64,000 nucleotides of DNA from Achromobacter kerstersii. GTDB taxonomy: Bacteria > Pseudomonadota > Gammaproteobacteria > Burkholderiales > Burkholderiaceae_B. The stretch is from positions 372,001-436,000 of the forward strand of contig NZ_CADIJQ010000005.1 in assembly GCF_902859595.1 (NCBI RefSeq), written 5' to 3'. The first letter of the stretch is position 1, and each line of letters opens with the position of its first letter. This document shows positions 1-7,975 of the stretch, in pieces. The notes beneath the pieces were generated by a model, which worked only from the letters and a program-made list of their open reading frames with translations, was not told the origin of the DNA and made no database searches. A program made the translations under genes and the position numbers.

Positions 1-1059
1 GCGCAGGCGGTACTGCGCAAATAGCGTCGCGACCAGCATGGCAAGCAACGAGGTGGCGACGATGACGTCGGCGATGTAGTTCGGCACGGCGATAGCGCGG
101 CTCATGCTGTCGGCGCCCACCAGCATGCCGGCGACAAAGATGCTGGCCAGAATCACGCCCAGCGGATGCAGGCCGGCCAGCATGGCGACGACGACGCCCG
201 TGTAGCCGTAGCCCGGCGACATATCCAGCGTGACGTAACCGGTGCGGCCCGCCACTTCGATGGCGCCTGCCAGGCCCGCGAGCGCGCCGGACAGCATCGC
301 GGTGCCGAGCATGACGCGGTTGACCGGCAGCCCCAGGAAGCGCGAGGCGTGCGCGTTGGCGCCCACGGCGCGCATCTGAAAGCCGAACACGGTGTAGCGG
401 TTCAAGAGCCACAAGCCCAGGGCCAATCCGGCCGCCCACAAGAGGCCGGTATGGGCGCGCGTGCGTTCAATCAGCTTGCCCAGTTCCAGGTCGCCATTGA
501 GCGCCACGGATTGCGGCCAGCCCATCGCCATCGGGTCTTTCATGGGGCCGTCCAGCATCATGGACACGAACAGCAGCACGATGAAGTTGCCCAGCAAGGT
601 GGTCACGACTTCGTCCACGCCCAGACGGGTTTTCAACAGCGCGGGAATCAGCAGCAGCAAGGCGCCGGCAAGCGCCGCCGCCAGCATCATGCCGCCGAAC
701 AGCACCGGCACCGGCAGGTCAAAGCCCGTGCCGTCATGCAGGCCGCCGATGGCCACGGCCGCCAGCGCGCCCAGATACAGCTGGCCTTCGGCGCCGATGT
801 TGTAGAAGCGCGCGCGAAACGCCACGGCACAGGCCAGGCCGGTCAGCATCAAGGGTGTGGCGCGGGTCAGCGTTTCAGACAAGGCGAAGCGCGACCCGAA
901 CGCGCCTTCGAACAGCAGCGCGTAGGTGCGGCCAACCGGCGCGCCGGCCCAGGCGACCAGCAAGGTGCAGACCGCCAGGGTGAAGAGGATGGCCGCAATC
1001 GGGGCCAAGGCCAGCGCCATGCGGCTGGGCTCGGGGCGGCGTTCCAGGATCAGTTTCAT
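1..1059 (-). CDS. ABC transporter permease, BMP/nucleoside type (3' end outside window)
   Basis: Inner-membrane permease of an ABC importer, probably for nucleosides or related compounds. Reading from the ATG at 1059, 353 codons are open to the window edge, so the C-terminus lies outside. Translation gives an N-terminal KLILERRPEPS segment followed by many hydrophobic spans. The family signatures FYNIGAEGQLYLG (about residue 93) and GYGYTGVVVAMLAGLHPLG (about residue 290) are typical of branched-chain-type permeases (BPD_transp_2, YufP-like) that partner BMP proteins. It is third in an operon after the BMP protein and the double ATPase, 70 bp downstream of the ATPase stop. A second permease is expected beyond the left edge. 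Family certain; substrate inferred only. Confidence 0.9.
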   Translation of the reverse strand, partial: MKLILERRPEPSRMALALAPIAAILFTLAVCTLLVAWAGAPVGRTYALLFEGAFGSRFALSETLTRATPLMLTGLACAVAFRARFYNIGAEGQLYLGALAAVAIGGLHDGTGFDLPVPVLFGGMMLAAALAGALLLLIPALLKTRLGVDEVVTTLLGNFIVLLFVSMMLDGPMKDPMAMGWPQSVALNGDLELGKLIERTRAHTGLLWAAGLALGLWLLNRYTVFGFQMRAVGANAHASRFLGLPVNRVMLGTAMLSGALAGLAGAIEVAGRTGYVTLDMSPGYGYTGVVVAMLAGLHPLGVILASIFVAGMLVGADSMSRAIAVPNYIADVIVATSLLAMLVATLFAQYRLR

Positions 1060-1129
1060 GCGAGTGATGCTCAATAGAGGGGGAAGCGGCGTGGGAGGGA
1101 ACGGCCCCGGGGTGGCCCGGGGTTGGCCC

Positions 1130-2659
1130 TCATGCGCGCGTTCCCGTCATGGCCAGGCCCACGGTGGCGGGCGTCCATTCGGCCACCGGCTTGACGGCGA
1201 CGAGCTTGCCGCCGCACAGCACGGCGATGCGGTCGGCCAAGGCGAAGATTTCTTCCAGGTCTTCGGACACCAGCAGCACGCCGGCGCCGCGTGCGCGGGC
1301 GGCCAGCAACTGCTCGCGCACATAGGCGACCGCGCCAATGTCCAGGCCCCAGGTTGGCTGGTCGGCCACGATGAAGCGCGGTTCGCGTGCGAGCGTGCGG
1401 CCCAGAATCAGCTTCTGCATGTTGCCGCCCGACAGGCTGCGCGTGCGCACATCCAGCGAGGCCGCGCGCACGTCGAATTGCTTGGCCAACGATGCCGCGT
1501 AAGCGCGGCCGGCACGTGCGCGGATCAGGCCGTAGCGCGCAAAGCGCTTGTCCTTCAAATCTTCAACGATGGCGTTTTCCCATAGCGGGCTGTCGCCGAT
1601 CATGCCTTCGCCGTGGCGGTCTTCGGGAATGCGGCCGACGCGGGCCGCAGTCCATCCGGCGGGTGTCGTGGGCGCGGCTGCGTGTTCCGCACCCAGCCGG
1701 ATCGTGCCGTCGCTGGGTTGGCGCAGGCCGGTCAACACCGACACCAGCGCCTGCTGGCCGTTGCCGGCCACGCCCGCAATCGCCACGATTTCATGTTTGT
1801 GGACGGTCAGGTCCAGGCTGTCCAGGCGCGGGGCGCCATCGCGGCTGTCGCGCACCGTCACTTGCGACAAGGTCACCACGGGCGCCGCCTGTTCGGCGGC
1901 GGCCACGGCTTCCGCGCGCGGCATGACGACCTTGCGGCCCACCATCAACTCCGCCAGTTCGGCGGGGCTGGTGCCGGCGGTGTCGCGTTCGGCCACCAGC
2001 TTGCCCTGGCGCAGCACGGCCACGCGGCGCGACACGGCCATCACTTCGTCCAGCTTGTGCGAGATGAAGATGACGGCCAAGCCTTCGTCAACAAAACCGC
2101 GCAGGGTCGCAAACAGGTCCTGCACTTCCTGCGGCGTGAGCACTGCCGTGGGCTCGTCCAGGATCAGGACGCGCGCGCCGCGATACAGCGCCTTCAGGAT
2201 TTCCACGCGCTGCTTTTCGCCGACGGACAAGCCGCCCACGCGCGCGTCCGGGTCCACGCCCAGGCCGAAGCGTTGGCCCAGTTCAACCAGGCGGCGGCGC
2301 GCTTTGCTGCGGCCGGACGCCAGTTTCCACAGCGATTCCGTGCCGACCATGATGTTGTCCAGCACGGTCAGGTTGTCGGCCAGGGTGAAGTGCTGATGCA
2401 CCATGCCCACCCCCGCCGCCAGCGCGGCGTCGGGCCGGCCGGGCGGCAAGGGTTTGCCGAAGACGTCGATACTGCCGGCATCGGCCACATAGTGGCCGAA
2501 CAGAATCGACACCAGGGTCGATTTGCCGGCGCCGTTCTCGCCCAGCAAGGCCAACACTTCGCCTTGCCGCAGCGTCAGCGAGATATCGTCGTTGGCCGTC
2601 AGGCTGCCGAAACGCTTGGTGATCCCTGTCAGTTGCAGGGCGAGAGGCGCTTGATTCAT
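1130..2659 (-). CDS. ABC transporter ATP-binding protein with two nucleotide-binding domains (BMP system)
   Basis: Cytoplasmic ATPase that powers the BMP-type importer. The 509 residues contain two ABC domains. The first has Walker A GENGAGKST (about residue 40), signature LSVGEKQRVEI and Walker B ILDEPTAVLTP. The second has a relaxed Walker A region (GVAGNGQQALV) and signature LSGGNMQKLIL, followed by VADQPTWGLD. This asymmetry, with a degenerate P-loop in the C-terminal half, is usual for sugar/nucleoside ATPases (YufO/NupO, RbsA type). The ATG overlaps the TGA of the upstream binding-protein gene (ATGA at 2656-2659), so the two are translationally coupled. Substrate not determined by the sequence. 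Confidence 0.95.
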   Translation of the reverse strand: MNQAPLALQLTGITKRFGSLTANDDISLTLRQGEVLALLGENGAGKSTLVSILFGHYVADAGSIDVFGKPLPPGRPDAALAAGVGMVHQHFTLADNLTVLDNIMVGTESLWKLASGRSKARRRLVELGQRFGLGVDPDARVGGLSVGEKQRVEILKALYRGARVLILDEPTAVLTPQEVQDLFATLRGFVDEGLAVIFISHKLDEVMAVSRRVAVLRQGKLVAERDTAGTSPAELAELMVGRKVVMPRAEAVAAAEQAAPVVTLSQVTVRDSRDGAPRLDSLDLTVHKHEIVAIAGVAGNGQQALVSVLTGLRQPSDGTIRLGAEHAAAPTTPAGWTAARVGRIPEDRHGEGMIGDSPLWENAIVEDLKDKRFARYGLIRARAGRAYAASLAKQFDVRAASLDVRTRSLSGGNMQKLILGRTLAREPRFIVADQPTWGLDIGAVAYVREQLLAARARGAGVLLVSEDLEEIFALADRIAVLCGGKLVAVKPVAEWTPATVGLAMTGTRA

Positions 2660-3690
2660 CGTGCCGAGGACTTGGGTTCTTTGTCGTTGACCTTGACGGT
2701 GAAGCTGCCGTCCAGAATGGCTTTTTGCTTGGCTTGGACCTGGGCGATCAGCTCAGCGGGGATCTTCTTTTCGAAGGTGCCCAAGGGCGCCAGCGACGAG
2801 CCCTTGTGCTTCATCAGCGAGTACTGGCCGTAGTCATCGGCCTTGAACGTGCCCGCCTTGACCTGCTTGAGCGCCTCGTCGATGGTGGGTTCCATGCTCC
2901 ACAGCGCGGAAGCCACCACGGTCTCGGGGTACTGCGGCTGCGTGTCGATGACGTTGCCGATGGCCAGCTTGCCGCGTTCCTTGGCGGCATCCGACACGCC
3001 AAAGCGTTCGGCGTACAGCACGTCTGCGCCCTTGTCGATCATGGCGAAGGCGGCTTCCTTGGCCTTCGGGGGATCGAACCACGAACCGATGAAGGTCACG
3101 GTGAATTCAGCCTTCGGGTTCACTTCCTTGGCGCCTTCGATGAAGGCCTGCATCAGGCGGTTCACTTCGGGGATGGGGTAGCCGCCCACCAGGCCGATCT
3201 TGCCGGACTTGCTCATGCCGCCGGCGATCATGCCGGTCAGGTAGGCGGGTTCCTGGATGTAGTTGTCGAACACCGAGAAGTTGGGCTGCTGCGGCTTGCC
3301 CGAAGAACCCATCAGGAAGGCGGTCTGCGGATAGTCCTTGGCCACCTTGCGGGCGGCGGCTTCCACGGCGAAGGCTTCACCCACCACCAGCTTGTTGCCC
3401 TGCTCGGCGTACTGGCGCATGACGCGTTCGTAGTCGGCGTTGGTGACGTTTTCCGAGAAGGTGTATTCGATCTCGCCACGGTCGCGAGCGGCCGTCAGCG
3501 CCTTGTGGATGCGCGACACCCATTGCTGCTCGACCGGCACCGTGTAGATGGCGGCAACCTTGGTCTTGGCGGGGGCTTGGGCTTGCACGGCGCCCGAGAA
3601 CAGCAGCGCGCCGGCAGCGGCGGCGGCCGCCAGCTTGAGCAGGCCGCGGCGGGCGATGCCGCCGGCGGACGGGGTGGACAAGGATTTCAT
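2656..3690 (-). CDS. BMP family ABC transporter substrate-binding protein
   Basis: Periplasmic binding protein of the BMP/PnrA (Med lipoprotein) family, which mostly binds nucleosides or purines. I take the ATG at 3690 because a GGAG box lies about 10 nt upstream and the product (344 aa) then begins with a signal peptide: ARRGLLKL followed by an Ala-rich core and cleavage near VQAQA. The twin arginines suggest Tat export. The mature part starts AAIYTVPVEQQWVSRIHKAL and has the family GKIGLVGGYPIPEVNR and GSWFDPPKAKEAA segments. An in-frame ATG further upstream (3813) would add 41 residues and is coupled to a small upstream ORF; see that entry. First gene of the operon. Confidence 0.93.
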   Translation of the reverse strand: MKSLSTPSAGGIARRGLLKLAAAAAAGALLFSGAVQAQAPAKTKVAAIYTVPVEQQWVSRIHKALTAARDRGEIEYTFSENVTNADYERVMRQYAEQGNKLVVGEAFAVEAAARKVAKDYPQTAFLMGSSGKPQQPNFSVFDNYIQEPAYLTGMIAGGMSKSGKIGLVGGYPIPEVNRLMQAFIEGAKEVNPKAEFTVTFIGSWFDPPKAKEAAFAMIDKGADVLYAERFGVSDAAKERGKLAIGNVIDTQPQYPETVVASALWSMEPTIDEALKQVKAGTFKADDYGQYSLMKHKGSSLAPLGTFEKKIPAELIAQVQAKQKAILDGSFTVKVNDKEPKSSAR

Positions 3691-3809
3691 GCGGGTGACT
3701 CCTTCGCGGGGGATGGAAACAGAATGGGAATGGCGGCCAGACGTTTGAAAATCGCGGTCGCCGGCAGGCGTGCCGGGGCGAACGGGCGGAAACGTAGGCG
3801 AGGGATCGG

Positions 3810-3893
3810 TCATCGGATGGAGGCGCCGGGAGGCGCGTCCCACCCGAATGGTCGGGTTCGCAGCCAGTCCTGGCGAAGCAAGTTGTATGCCAT
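3810..3893 (-). CDS. putative 27-aa leader peptide upstream of BMP operon
   Basis: ATG at 3893 is preceded by AGGA at a spacing of about 8 nt. The 27-residue product starts MAYNLLRQDW and ends PPGASIR. Its TGA overlaps an ATG (3813) that is in frame with the BMP gene, giving an ATGA junction. No similarity is recognised. It may be a leader or uORF that controls entry to the long form of the BMP reading frame, or it may be chance in a GC-rich leader. Distance to the -10 box at 3939-3944 fits a transcript that includes it. Confidence 0.3.
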   Translation of the reverse strand: MAYNLLRQDWLRTRPFGWDAPPGASIR

Positions 3894-3938
3894 GGGGCAT
3901 TCCTGCGACAAGTCGGGGAAACCTGATGGACGGGCAGG

Positions 3939-3944
3939 ATTATA
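3939..3944 (-). promoter_or_regulatory. -10 element (TATAAT) for BMP operon
   Basis: Perfect TATAAT on the minus strand, 249 bp upstream of the chosen BMP start and 46 bp upstream of the small leader ORF. No convincing -35 hexamer sits 16-18 bp upstream, so an activator may be needed. Predicted from sequence only. Confidence 0.4.
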
Positions 3945-4120
3945 GGCACCCTGGCGGGGATTCGTGGCACCAAGGTGGTGCGGGTTGTCCCAAAGCGTGG
4001 ACACCCTTGCTGCGAAACGGTGAGTTCCCGCGTCAACGTTGTGCGTATCCCCTGGGGCGCCGCCCGCCGCACTTAAAATCCCGCCATAAGCTGCGCGAGG
4101 CGCGGCAAGCTGGAAATTCC

Positions 4121-5053
4121 ATGCAAGACATTCAATTGCTGCTCGAGCAATACGGCGGGTGGCTGGTGTTCGCCAACGTGCTCGTCGAACAGGCGGGCTT
4201 GCCCGTGCCTGCGTACCCGATGCTGATTGCGGCGGGCGCGCTGGGCGGCGCGGCGGGGTGGCTTGTGCCCTGGCTGGCTGCCACCGTCGCCTGCTTGCTC
4301 GCGGACTCGCTTTGGTATGTGGCCGGCCGGCGCTACGGTTCGCGGCTGCTGGGCGTGATCTGCAAGATGTCGCTGTCGCAGGATTCCTGCATCCGCCAGA
4401 CGCAACGCCTGTATTTGCGCATTGGTGTGCGGGCCTTGCTGGTGTGCAAGTTCCTGCCCGGCGCGGGCGCGCTGTCCACCGTCATGGCGGGCCTGACCGG
4501 CACCGCCTACCGGCGCTTTCTGCTGTACGACCTGGTGGGCGCGATGATCTGGGCTGGCTCCGCGTTGCTGCTGGGCGGGCTGTTCCACAGCGTGGTCAAT
4601 GATGTGCTGGAGATTCTGGGCACCTACGGCGCGATGGGGCTGGGCGTGCTGGCTGCGGTGTTGGCGCTGTATATCCTGACGCGTTTTTTGCGCCGCCGCA
4701 TTCTGCTGCGCAGCCTGCGCATCATTCCGCGTGTGTCGGTCGACGAGCTGATGCAGTGGCGGCAAGACGGCCGCAACCCGCTGGTCTTTGACGTGCGCCC
4801 CGAAGCGCAGCGCGACGCTGCGCGCATCCCCGGCGCCATCGCCGTGGACTTGAAGGCGCCCTTGCCTGCACTGGACGCCCACGCGCTGGACTCCGACATC
4901 GTGGTCTATTGCGCCTGCCCGAACGAGGTCTCGGCCGCGCTGCTGGCCTCGCGCCTGCGCGCGGCGGGGTATCCCAAGACCTGGGCGCTGCGCGGCGGTT
5001 ACGAGGCGTGGATGGAACGCAATCACGCGCCACCCGCTGCGCCAAGCGCATAA
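4121..5053 (+). CDS. DedA family membrane protein fused to a rhodanese domain
   Basis: 310 aa from the ATG at 4121, where MQDIQLLLEQYGGWLVFANV matches the usual DedA N-terminus. Residues about 10-200 form the DedA/VTT (SNARE-associated) membrane domain: EQAGLPVPAYPMLIAAGA, then KFLPGAGALSTVMAGLTG, then several hydrophobic spans. Residues about 220-300 are a rhodanese domain with FDVRPEAQRDAARIPGAI and an active-site-like loop YCACPNEVSAA, where the catalytic Cys would be the second one. DedA proteins are thought to move undecaprenyl phosphate or phospholipids across the inner membrane; rhodaneses transfer sulfane sulfur. The fusion puts a sulfur-handling or redox-sensing domain in the cytoplasm next to the membrane domain. 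Role not known. Confidence 0.92.
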   Translation: MQDIQLLLEQYGGWLVFANVLVEQAGLPVPAYPMLIAAGALGGAAGWLVPWLAATVACLLADSLWYVAGRRYGSRLLGVICKMSLSQDSCIRQTQRLYLRIGVRALLVCKFLPGAGALSTVMAGLTGTAYRRFLLYDLVGAMIWAGSALLLGGLFHSVVNDVLEILGTYGAMGLGVLAAVLALYILTRFLRRRILLRSLRIIPRVSVDELMQWRQDGRNPLVFDVRPEAQRDAARIPGAIAVDLKAPLPALDAHALDSDIVVYCACPNEVSAALLASRLRAAGYPKTWALRGGYEAWMERNHAPPAAPSA

Positions 5054-5099
5054 TTTCACATCAGCCCGCAAGACAGGCGGGCGGCAACAGGAGATACGA

Positions 5100-6026
5100 A
5101 TGCGGTTGTTGTTTTTGGGTGCCGGCGGCACGGGTGGTTATTTCGGCGGACGCGCCACCCAGGCGGGCGCGGACGTGACGTTTCTGGTGCGTGAGCCGCG
5201 CGCGGCGCGCATCAGCGAGCAAGGCTTGCGTATTCAAAGCCCGCTGGGCGACGTGACGCTGCACCCGAAGGTGGTCACGCAGCAGACCTTGCAAGGCCAC
5301 TACGACGTCGTCGTGCTCAGCTGTAAGGCGTATGACCTGGCCAGCGCCATTGACGCCATCCGTCCGGCCGTTGGCCCCGACACGGCCGTGCTGCCCATCA
5401 TGAATGGTGTGTTGCAGTACGACGTGCTGGACCGCGAGTTTGGACCGCAGCGCGTGCTGGGCGGGCTGTGCCAGATCAACGCCACGCTCGGCCCTGAAGG
5501 CGAAGTGGTGCATCTGGGCAAGCACGCCAACATCGTCTTTGGCGAACGCGCCGGCGCGCCGCGCAGCGAGCGCTGCGTGGCGCTGGAGCAGGCCTTGGCG
5601 GGCGGCGAATACGCCAGCCGTCTTAGCGAAGACATCTACCAGGACATCTGGGAAAAGTACGTCATGCTGACGACGCTGGCCGCCGCCACCTGCATGATGC
5701 GTGGCTCGGTCGGGCAGATTGCGTCCACCGATGATGGCATCGGCATCCTGCTCAGCCTGCTGAAAGAAACGCAAGCCGTGGCCGCCGCGTCCGGCTATGC
5801 GGTGCGTCCGGAAGCGGATGCCGCCGCACAAAAGCTGATGACCGACCGCACGCAACCGATGACGGCGTCCATGTTCCGCGACCTGCGCCAAGGGCTGCCG
5901 GTCGAGGCCGACCACATCGTGGGCGACATGATTCACCGCGCCCGCGCGCTGGGCGTGGACGCGACGTATCTGCGCGTGGCGTATGCGCACTTGCAGGTCT
6001 ATCAAGCGCAGCGCGCAGCGGCTTGA
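5100..6026 (+). CDS. 2-dehydropantoate 2-reductase family protein (PanE/ApbA)
   Basis: NADPH-dependent reductase of the ketopantoate reductase family, 308 aa, the normal length. The N-terminal Rossmann motif GAGGTGGYFGG (residues 7-17) binds the dinucleotide. CKAYDLASAIDAIRP and PIMNGVLQYDVLDREFG match the family core, and the C-terminal half carries the helical ApbA_C domain with KYVMLTTLAAATCMMRGSVG. An AGGAG box lies before the ATG. In pantothenate synthesis the enzyme converts 2-dehydropantoate to D-pantoate, but many bacteria have several paralogues acting on other substrates and no pan genes are nearby, so the exact substrate is open. Confidence 0.88.
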   Translation: MRLLFLGAGGTGGYFGGRATQAGADVTFLVREPRAARISEQGLRIQSPLGDVTLHPKVVTQQTLQGHYDVVVLSCKAYDLASAIDAIRPAVGPDTAVLPIMNGVLQYDVLDREFGPQRVLGGLCQINATLGPEGEVVHLGKHANIVFGERAGAPRSERCVALEQALAGGEYASRLSEDIYQDIWEKYVMLTTLAAATCMMRGSVGQIASTDDGIGILLSLLKETQAVAAASGYAVRPEADAAAQKLMTDRTQPMTASMFRDLRQGLPVEADHIVGDMIHRARALGVDATYLRVAYAHLQVYQAQRAAA

Positions 6027-6083
6027 GTTCGGTCGATTGGTGCATAACTTGCAAAAAACTCTTCCGATTTTCTGGGTTTTTTG

Positions 6084-6099
6084 TTCGGATTTGACCGAA
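6084..6099. promoter_or_regulatory. small dyad in the leader of the NAD(P)-binding gene
   Basis: Inverted repeat TTCGG / CCGAA with a 6-bp spacer, about 85 bp upstream of the next start codon and next to a -10-like TAGTAT (6100-6105). It lies in an AT-rich patch between two genes and may be an operator. Weak evidence. Confidence 0.2.
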
Positions 6100-6182
6100 T
6101 AGTATGGATTTGCCTGAACCGGGGCGTGTTGTGGCGCATGTTGCGCCGCCCGCCCCGGTTCTTCCTCCCTAGGAGCAAGACC

Positions 6183-6794
6183 ATGAAAATTGCATTGATC
6201 GGCATTACCGGCCGCGTCGGTTCCCGCGTTGCAGACGAACTGCTCAAGCGCGGCCATCAAGTGACGGGCATCGCCCGCAATCCGGCCGACGTCAACGTCC
6301 AGCCCGGCCTGACCGTCCAGCAAGGCGACGCCACCGACCCCGAAGCCCTGACCCCGCTCTTGACCGGCCACGACGCCGTCATCAGCGCTACGCGTTTTGT
6401 GTCAACCGACGCCAAGCCGCTGTTGGCCGCCGTGAAGAACGCGGGCGTGCCGCGTCTGCTGGTGGTGGGCGGCGCGGGCAGCCTCTTGGTGGCGCCCGGC
6501 AAGCTGCTGATCGACACGCCCGAATTCCCCGACGCCTACAAGCCCGAAGCCCGCGGGGGCGTTGTGTTCCTGGACACGTTGCGTCAGGAAAAAGTGCTGA
6601 ACTGGACGTTCATCTCGCCGTCGGCATTGTTCGAACCGGGTGAGCGCACGGGTACGTTCCGCGTGGGCGATGACTATCTGCTGGCCGACGACGAAGGCAA
6701 GAGCTGGATCTCGATGGAAGACTACGCCATCGCCCTGGCCGATGAATTGGAAACGCCGAAGCATTCGCGCCGCCGCTTTACCGTCGGGTACTAA
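6183..6794 (+). CDS. NAD(P)-dependent oxidoreductase-like protein (NAD(P)H-binding, NmrA/YwnB type)
   Basis: 203 aa. The start at 6183 follows an AGGAGCAAGACC ribosome-binding region. It opens with MKIALIGITGRVGSRVADEL, a GxxGxxG dinucleotide-binding loop, and continues with GIARNPADV and HDAVISATRFVS, typical of atypical short-chain dehydrogenases (NAD(P)H-binding, PF13460-like). The family includes quinone and azo reductase-like and regulatory proteins; several lack catalytic residues and act as redox sensors. Nothing in the neighbourhood fixes a substrate. A strong terminator follows immediately, so it is probably a single-gene transcript. Confidence 0.85.
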   Translation: MKIALIGITGRVGSRVADELLKRGHQVTGIARNPADVNVQPGLTVQQGDATDPEALTPLLTGHDAVISATRFVSTDAKPLLAAVKNAGVPRLLVVGGAGSLLVAPGKLLIDTPEFPDAYKPEARGGVVFLDTLRQEKVLNWTFISPSALFEPGERTGTFRVGDDYLLADDEGKSWISMEDYAIALADELETPKHSRRRFTVGY

Positions 6795-6812
6795 GCAGCA
6801 GGCTGTGCAAGG

Positions 6813-6850
6813 AAAAAGGAGCCCAGGAGTCTGCAAAGGGCTCCTTTTTT
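6813..6850 (+). terminator. Rho-independent terminator after the NAD(P)-binding gene
   Basis: AAAAAGGAGCCC (6813-6824) pairs with GGGCTCCTTTTT (6838-6849) around a 13-nt loop, with six T residues at 6845-6850, 19 bp after the stop codon. Confidence 0.9.
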
Positions 6851-6931
6851 CATTGTGCGCCGGGGCCGAATCCCGCGCTTTTGTTTGTAAACTGGCAGAC
6901 CGCCAACCGGCGTCACCCTGAGTTGTTCTGT

Positions 6932-7390
6932 ATGCGTATGAAGTGGAAATCCTTGGCCGCCTGTGTACTGGCCGCGTCCCACTGCCTGGCGGTTGCGCCG
7001 GCGCTTGCGGCTGCGCCCCAGTCGAACAAGGAGATCGTTGTCGCGTTCTTTCGCATGATGTTCCAAGACCGCGAGGTCGACGAAGCGGTGCGCCTGTACG
7101 TCAGCCCCAACTACGTGCAGCACAACCCGTACATGCGCGATGGCGTCGGCCCGATGGTGGATTTCTTTCCGCCCTATTTCGATCAGCATCCGCAAGCCAT
7201 CGTCGACATCAAGCGCGTGATCGCCGAGGGCGATCTGGTGGTGATTCACAACCAATGGCGCGATTCGCCGGAAGACCGTGGCCAGGCGGTGGTGGATATC
7301 TTCCGCGTTGAAAAAGGCAAGATCGTCGAGCACTGGGACGTCAGCCAGGAAATTCCCGAGAACCCCGCCAACCAGAACGGCATGTTCTAA
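6932..7390 (+). CDS. exported SnoaL-like / NTF2-like protein
   Basis: 152 aa from the ATG at 6932 (a second ATG at 6938 is possible). It begins with a Sec signal peptide (KWKSLAACVLAASHCLAVAPALAAA, cleavage after ALA-A), so the product is periplasmic. The mature part (SNKEIVVAFFRMMFQDREVDEAV, then YVQHNPYMRDG, FFPPYFDQHPQAIVDIKRVIAEGDLVVIH and VDIFRVEKGKIVEHWDV) is the typical cone-shaped SnoaL-like fold of predicted ester cyclases or epoxide-hydrolase relatives. Members of this group are abundant and rarely characterised. It is the first of three genes in the same direction, with 10 bp to the flavin reductase. Confidence 0.85.
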   Translation: MRMKWKSLAACVLAASHCLAVAPALAAAPQSNKEIVVAFFRMMFQDREVDEAVRLYVSPNYVQHNPYMRDGVGPMVDFFPPYFDQHPQAIVDIKRVIAEGDLVVIHNQWRDSPEDRGQAVVDIFRVEKGKIVEHWDVSQEIPENPANQNGMF

Positions 7391-7400
7391 AGAGCGAACC

Positions 7401-7970
7401 ATGTCCCACATTGAACCGGTCGAACTGGCCCGCGCGTATCTGCTGTTGAACCACGGGCCGACGGTGCTGGTCACCAGCGCCCATGGCGATGCGCAAAACG
7501 TCATGGCGGCGGCGTGGGCGATGCCGTTGGATTTCAGCCCGCCCAAGATGCTGGTGGTGGTGGACAAGAACACCTACACGCGCGAGCTCATCGAAGCGTC
7601 GGGCGAATTTGCGTTGTGCATTCCGTCGCGCGCGCAGGCCGCTGCTACGTTGAAGGTGGGCTCGGAATCCGGCCGCGATGAAGACAAGTTTCAGGCCAGC
7701 GGCCTGGCCACGTTTCCGGCCAGCAAGATCGGCGCACCGTTGGTGGCTGACTGCCTGGGCTGGCTGGAATGCAAGGTCGTGCCCGAGCCGCACAACCAGC
7801 AGGCTTATGATCTGTTCATCGGCGAAGTCGTGGCCGCCTGGGCGGCGCCGGATGTGTTCTCGCAGAACCGCTGGCACTTCCCGCAAGACGACCGGCGTTC
7901 GGTCCACTATCTGGCCGGCGGCTCGTTCTTCGCCACCGGCGAGGCCTTCAACGTTTCAGAACCGGAGTAG
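7401..7970 (+). CDS. flavin reductase family protein (FMN-binding split barrel)
   Basis: 189 aa from the ATG at 7401, preceded by AGAGCGAACC. The sequence HGDAQNVMAAAWAMPLDFSPPKMLVVVDKNTYTRELIEASGEFALCIPS is the FMN-binding split-barrel core of the DIM6/NTAB flavin-reductase family. KVGSESGRDEDKF and LGWLECKVVPE also fit. These proteins reduce free FMN with NAD(P)H for partner monooxygenases or act as flavoredoxins; no monooxygenase is next to it. Located between a SnoaL-like protein and a nucleoside deoxyribosyltransferase, spaced 10 bp and 5 bp, so probably co-transcribed. Partner unknown. Confidence 0.88.
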   Translation: MSHIEPVELARAYLLLNHGPTVLVTSAHGDAQNVMAAAWAMPLDFSPPKMLVVVDKNTYTRELIEASGEFALCIPSRAQAAATLKVGSESGRDEDKFQASGLATFPASKIGAPLVADCLGWLECKVVPEPHNQQAYDLFIGEVVAAWAAPDVFSQNRWHFPQDDRRSVHYLAGGSFFATGEAFNVSEPE

Positions 7971-7975
7971 CCCTT

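Larger units (their letters stand above)
3691..4120. other. 430-bp intergenic region between divergent BMP operon and DedA-rhodanese gene
   Basis: No confident protein gene. On the minus strand it holds a good -10 box (3939-3944) and a leader of roughly 240 nt containing a 27-codon ORF with its own Shine-Dalgarno sequence (3810-3893). On the plus strand the DedA gene begins at 4121, with no strong ribosome-binding site and a possible -10-like TTAAAAT at about 4073-4079. I see no known riboswitch motif in the leader. Confidence 0.6.
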
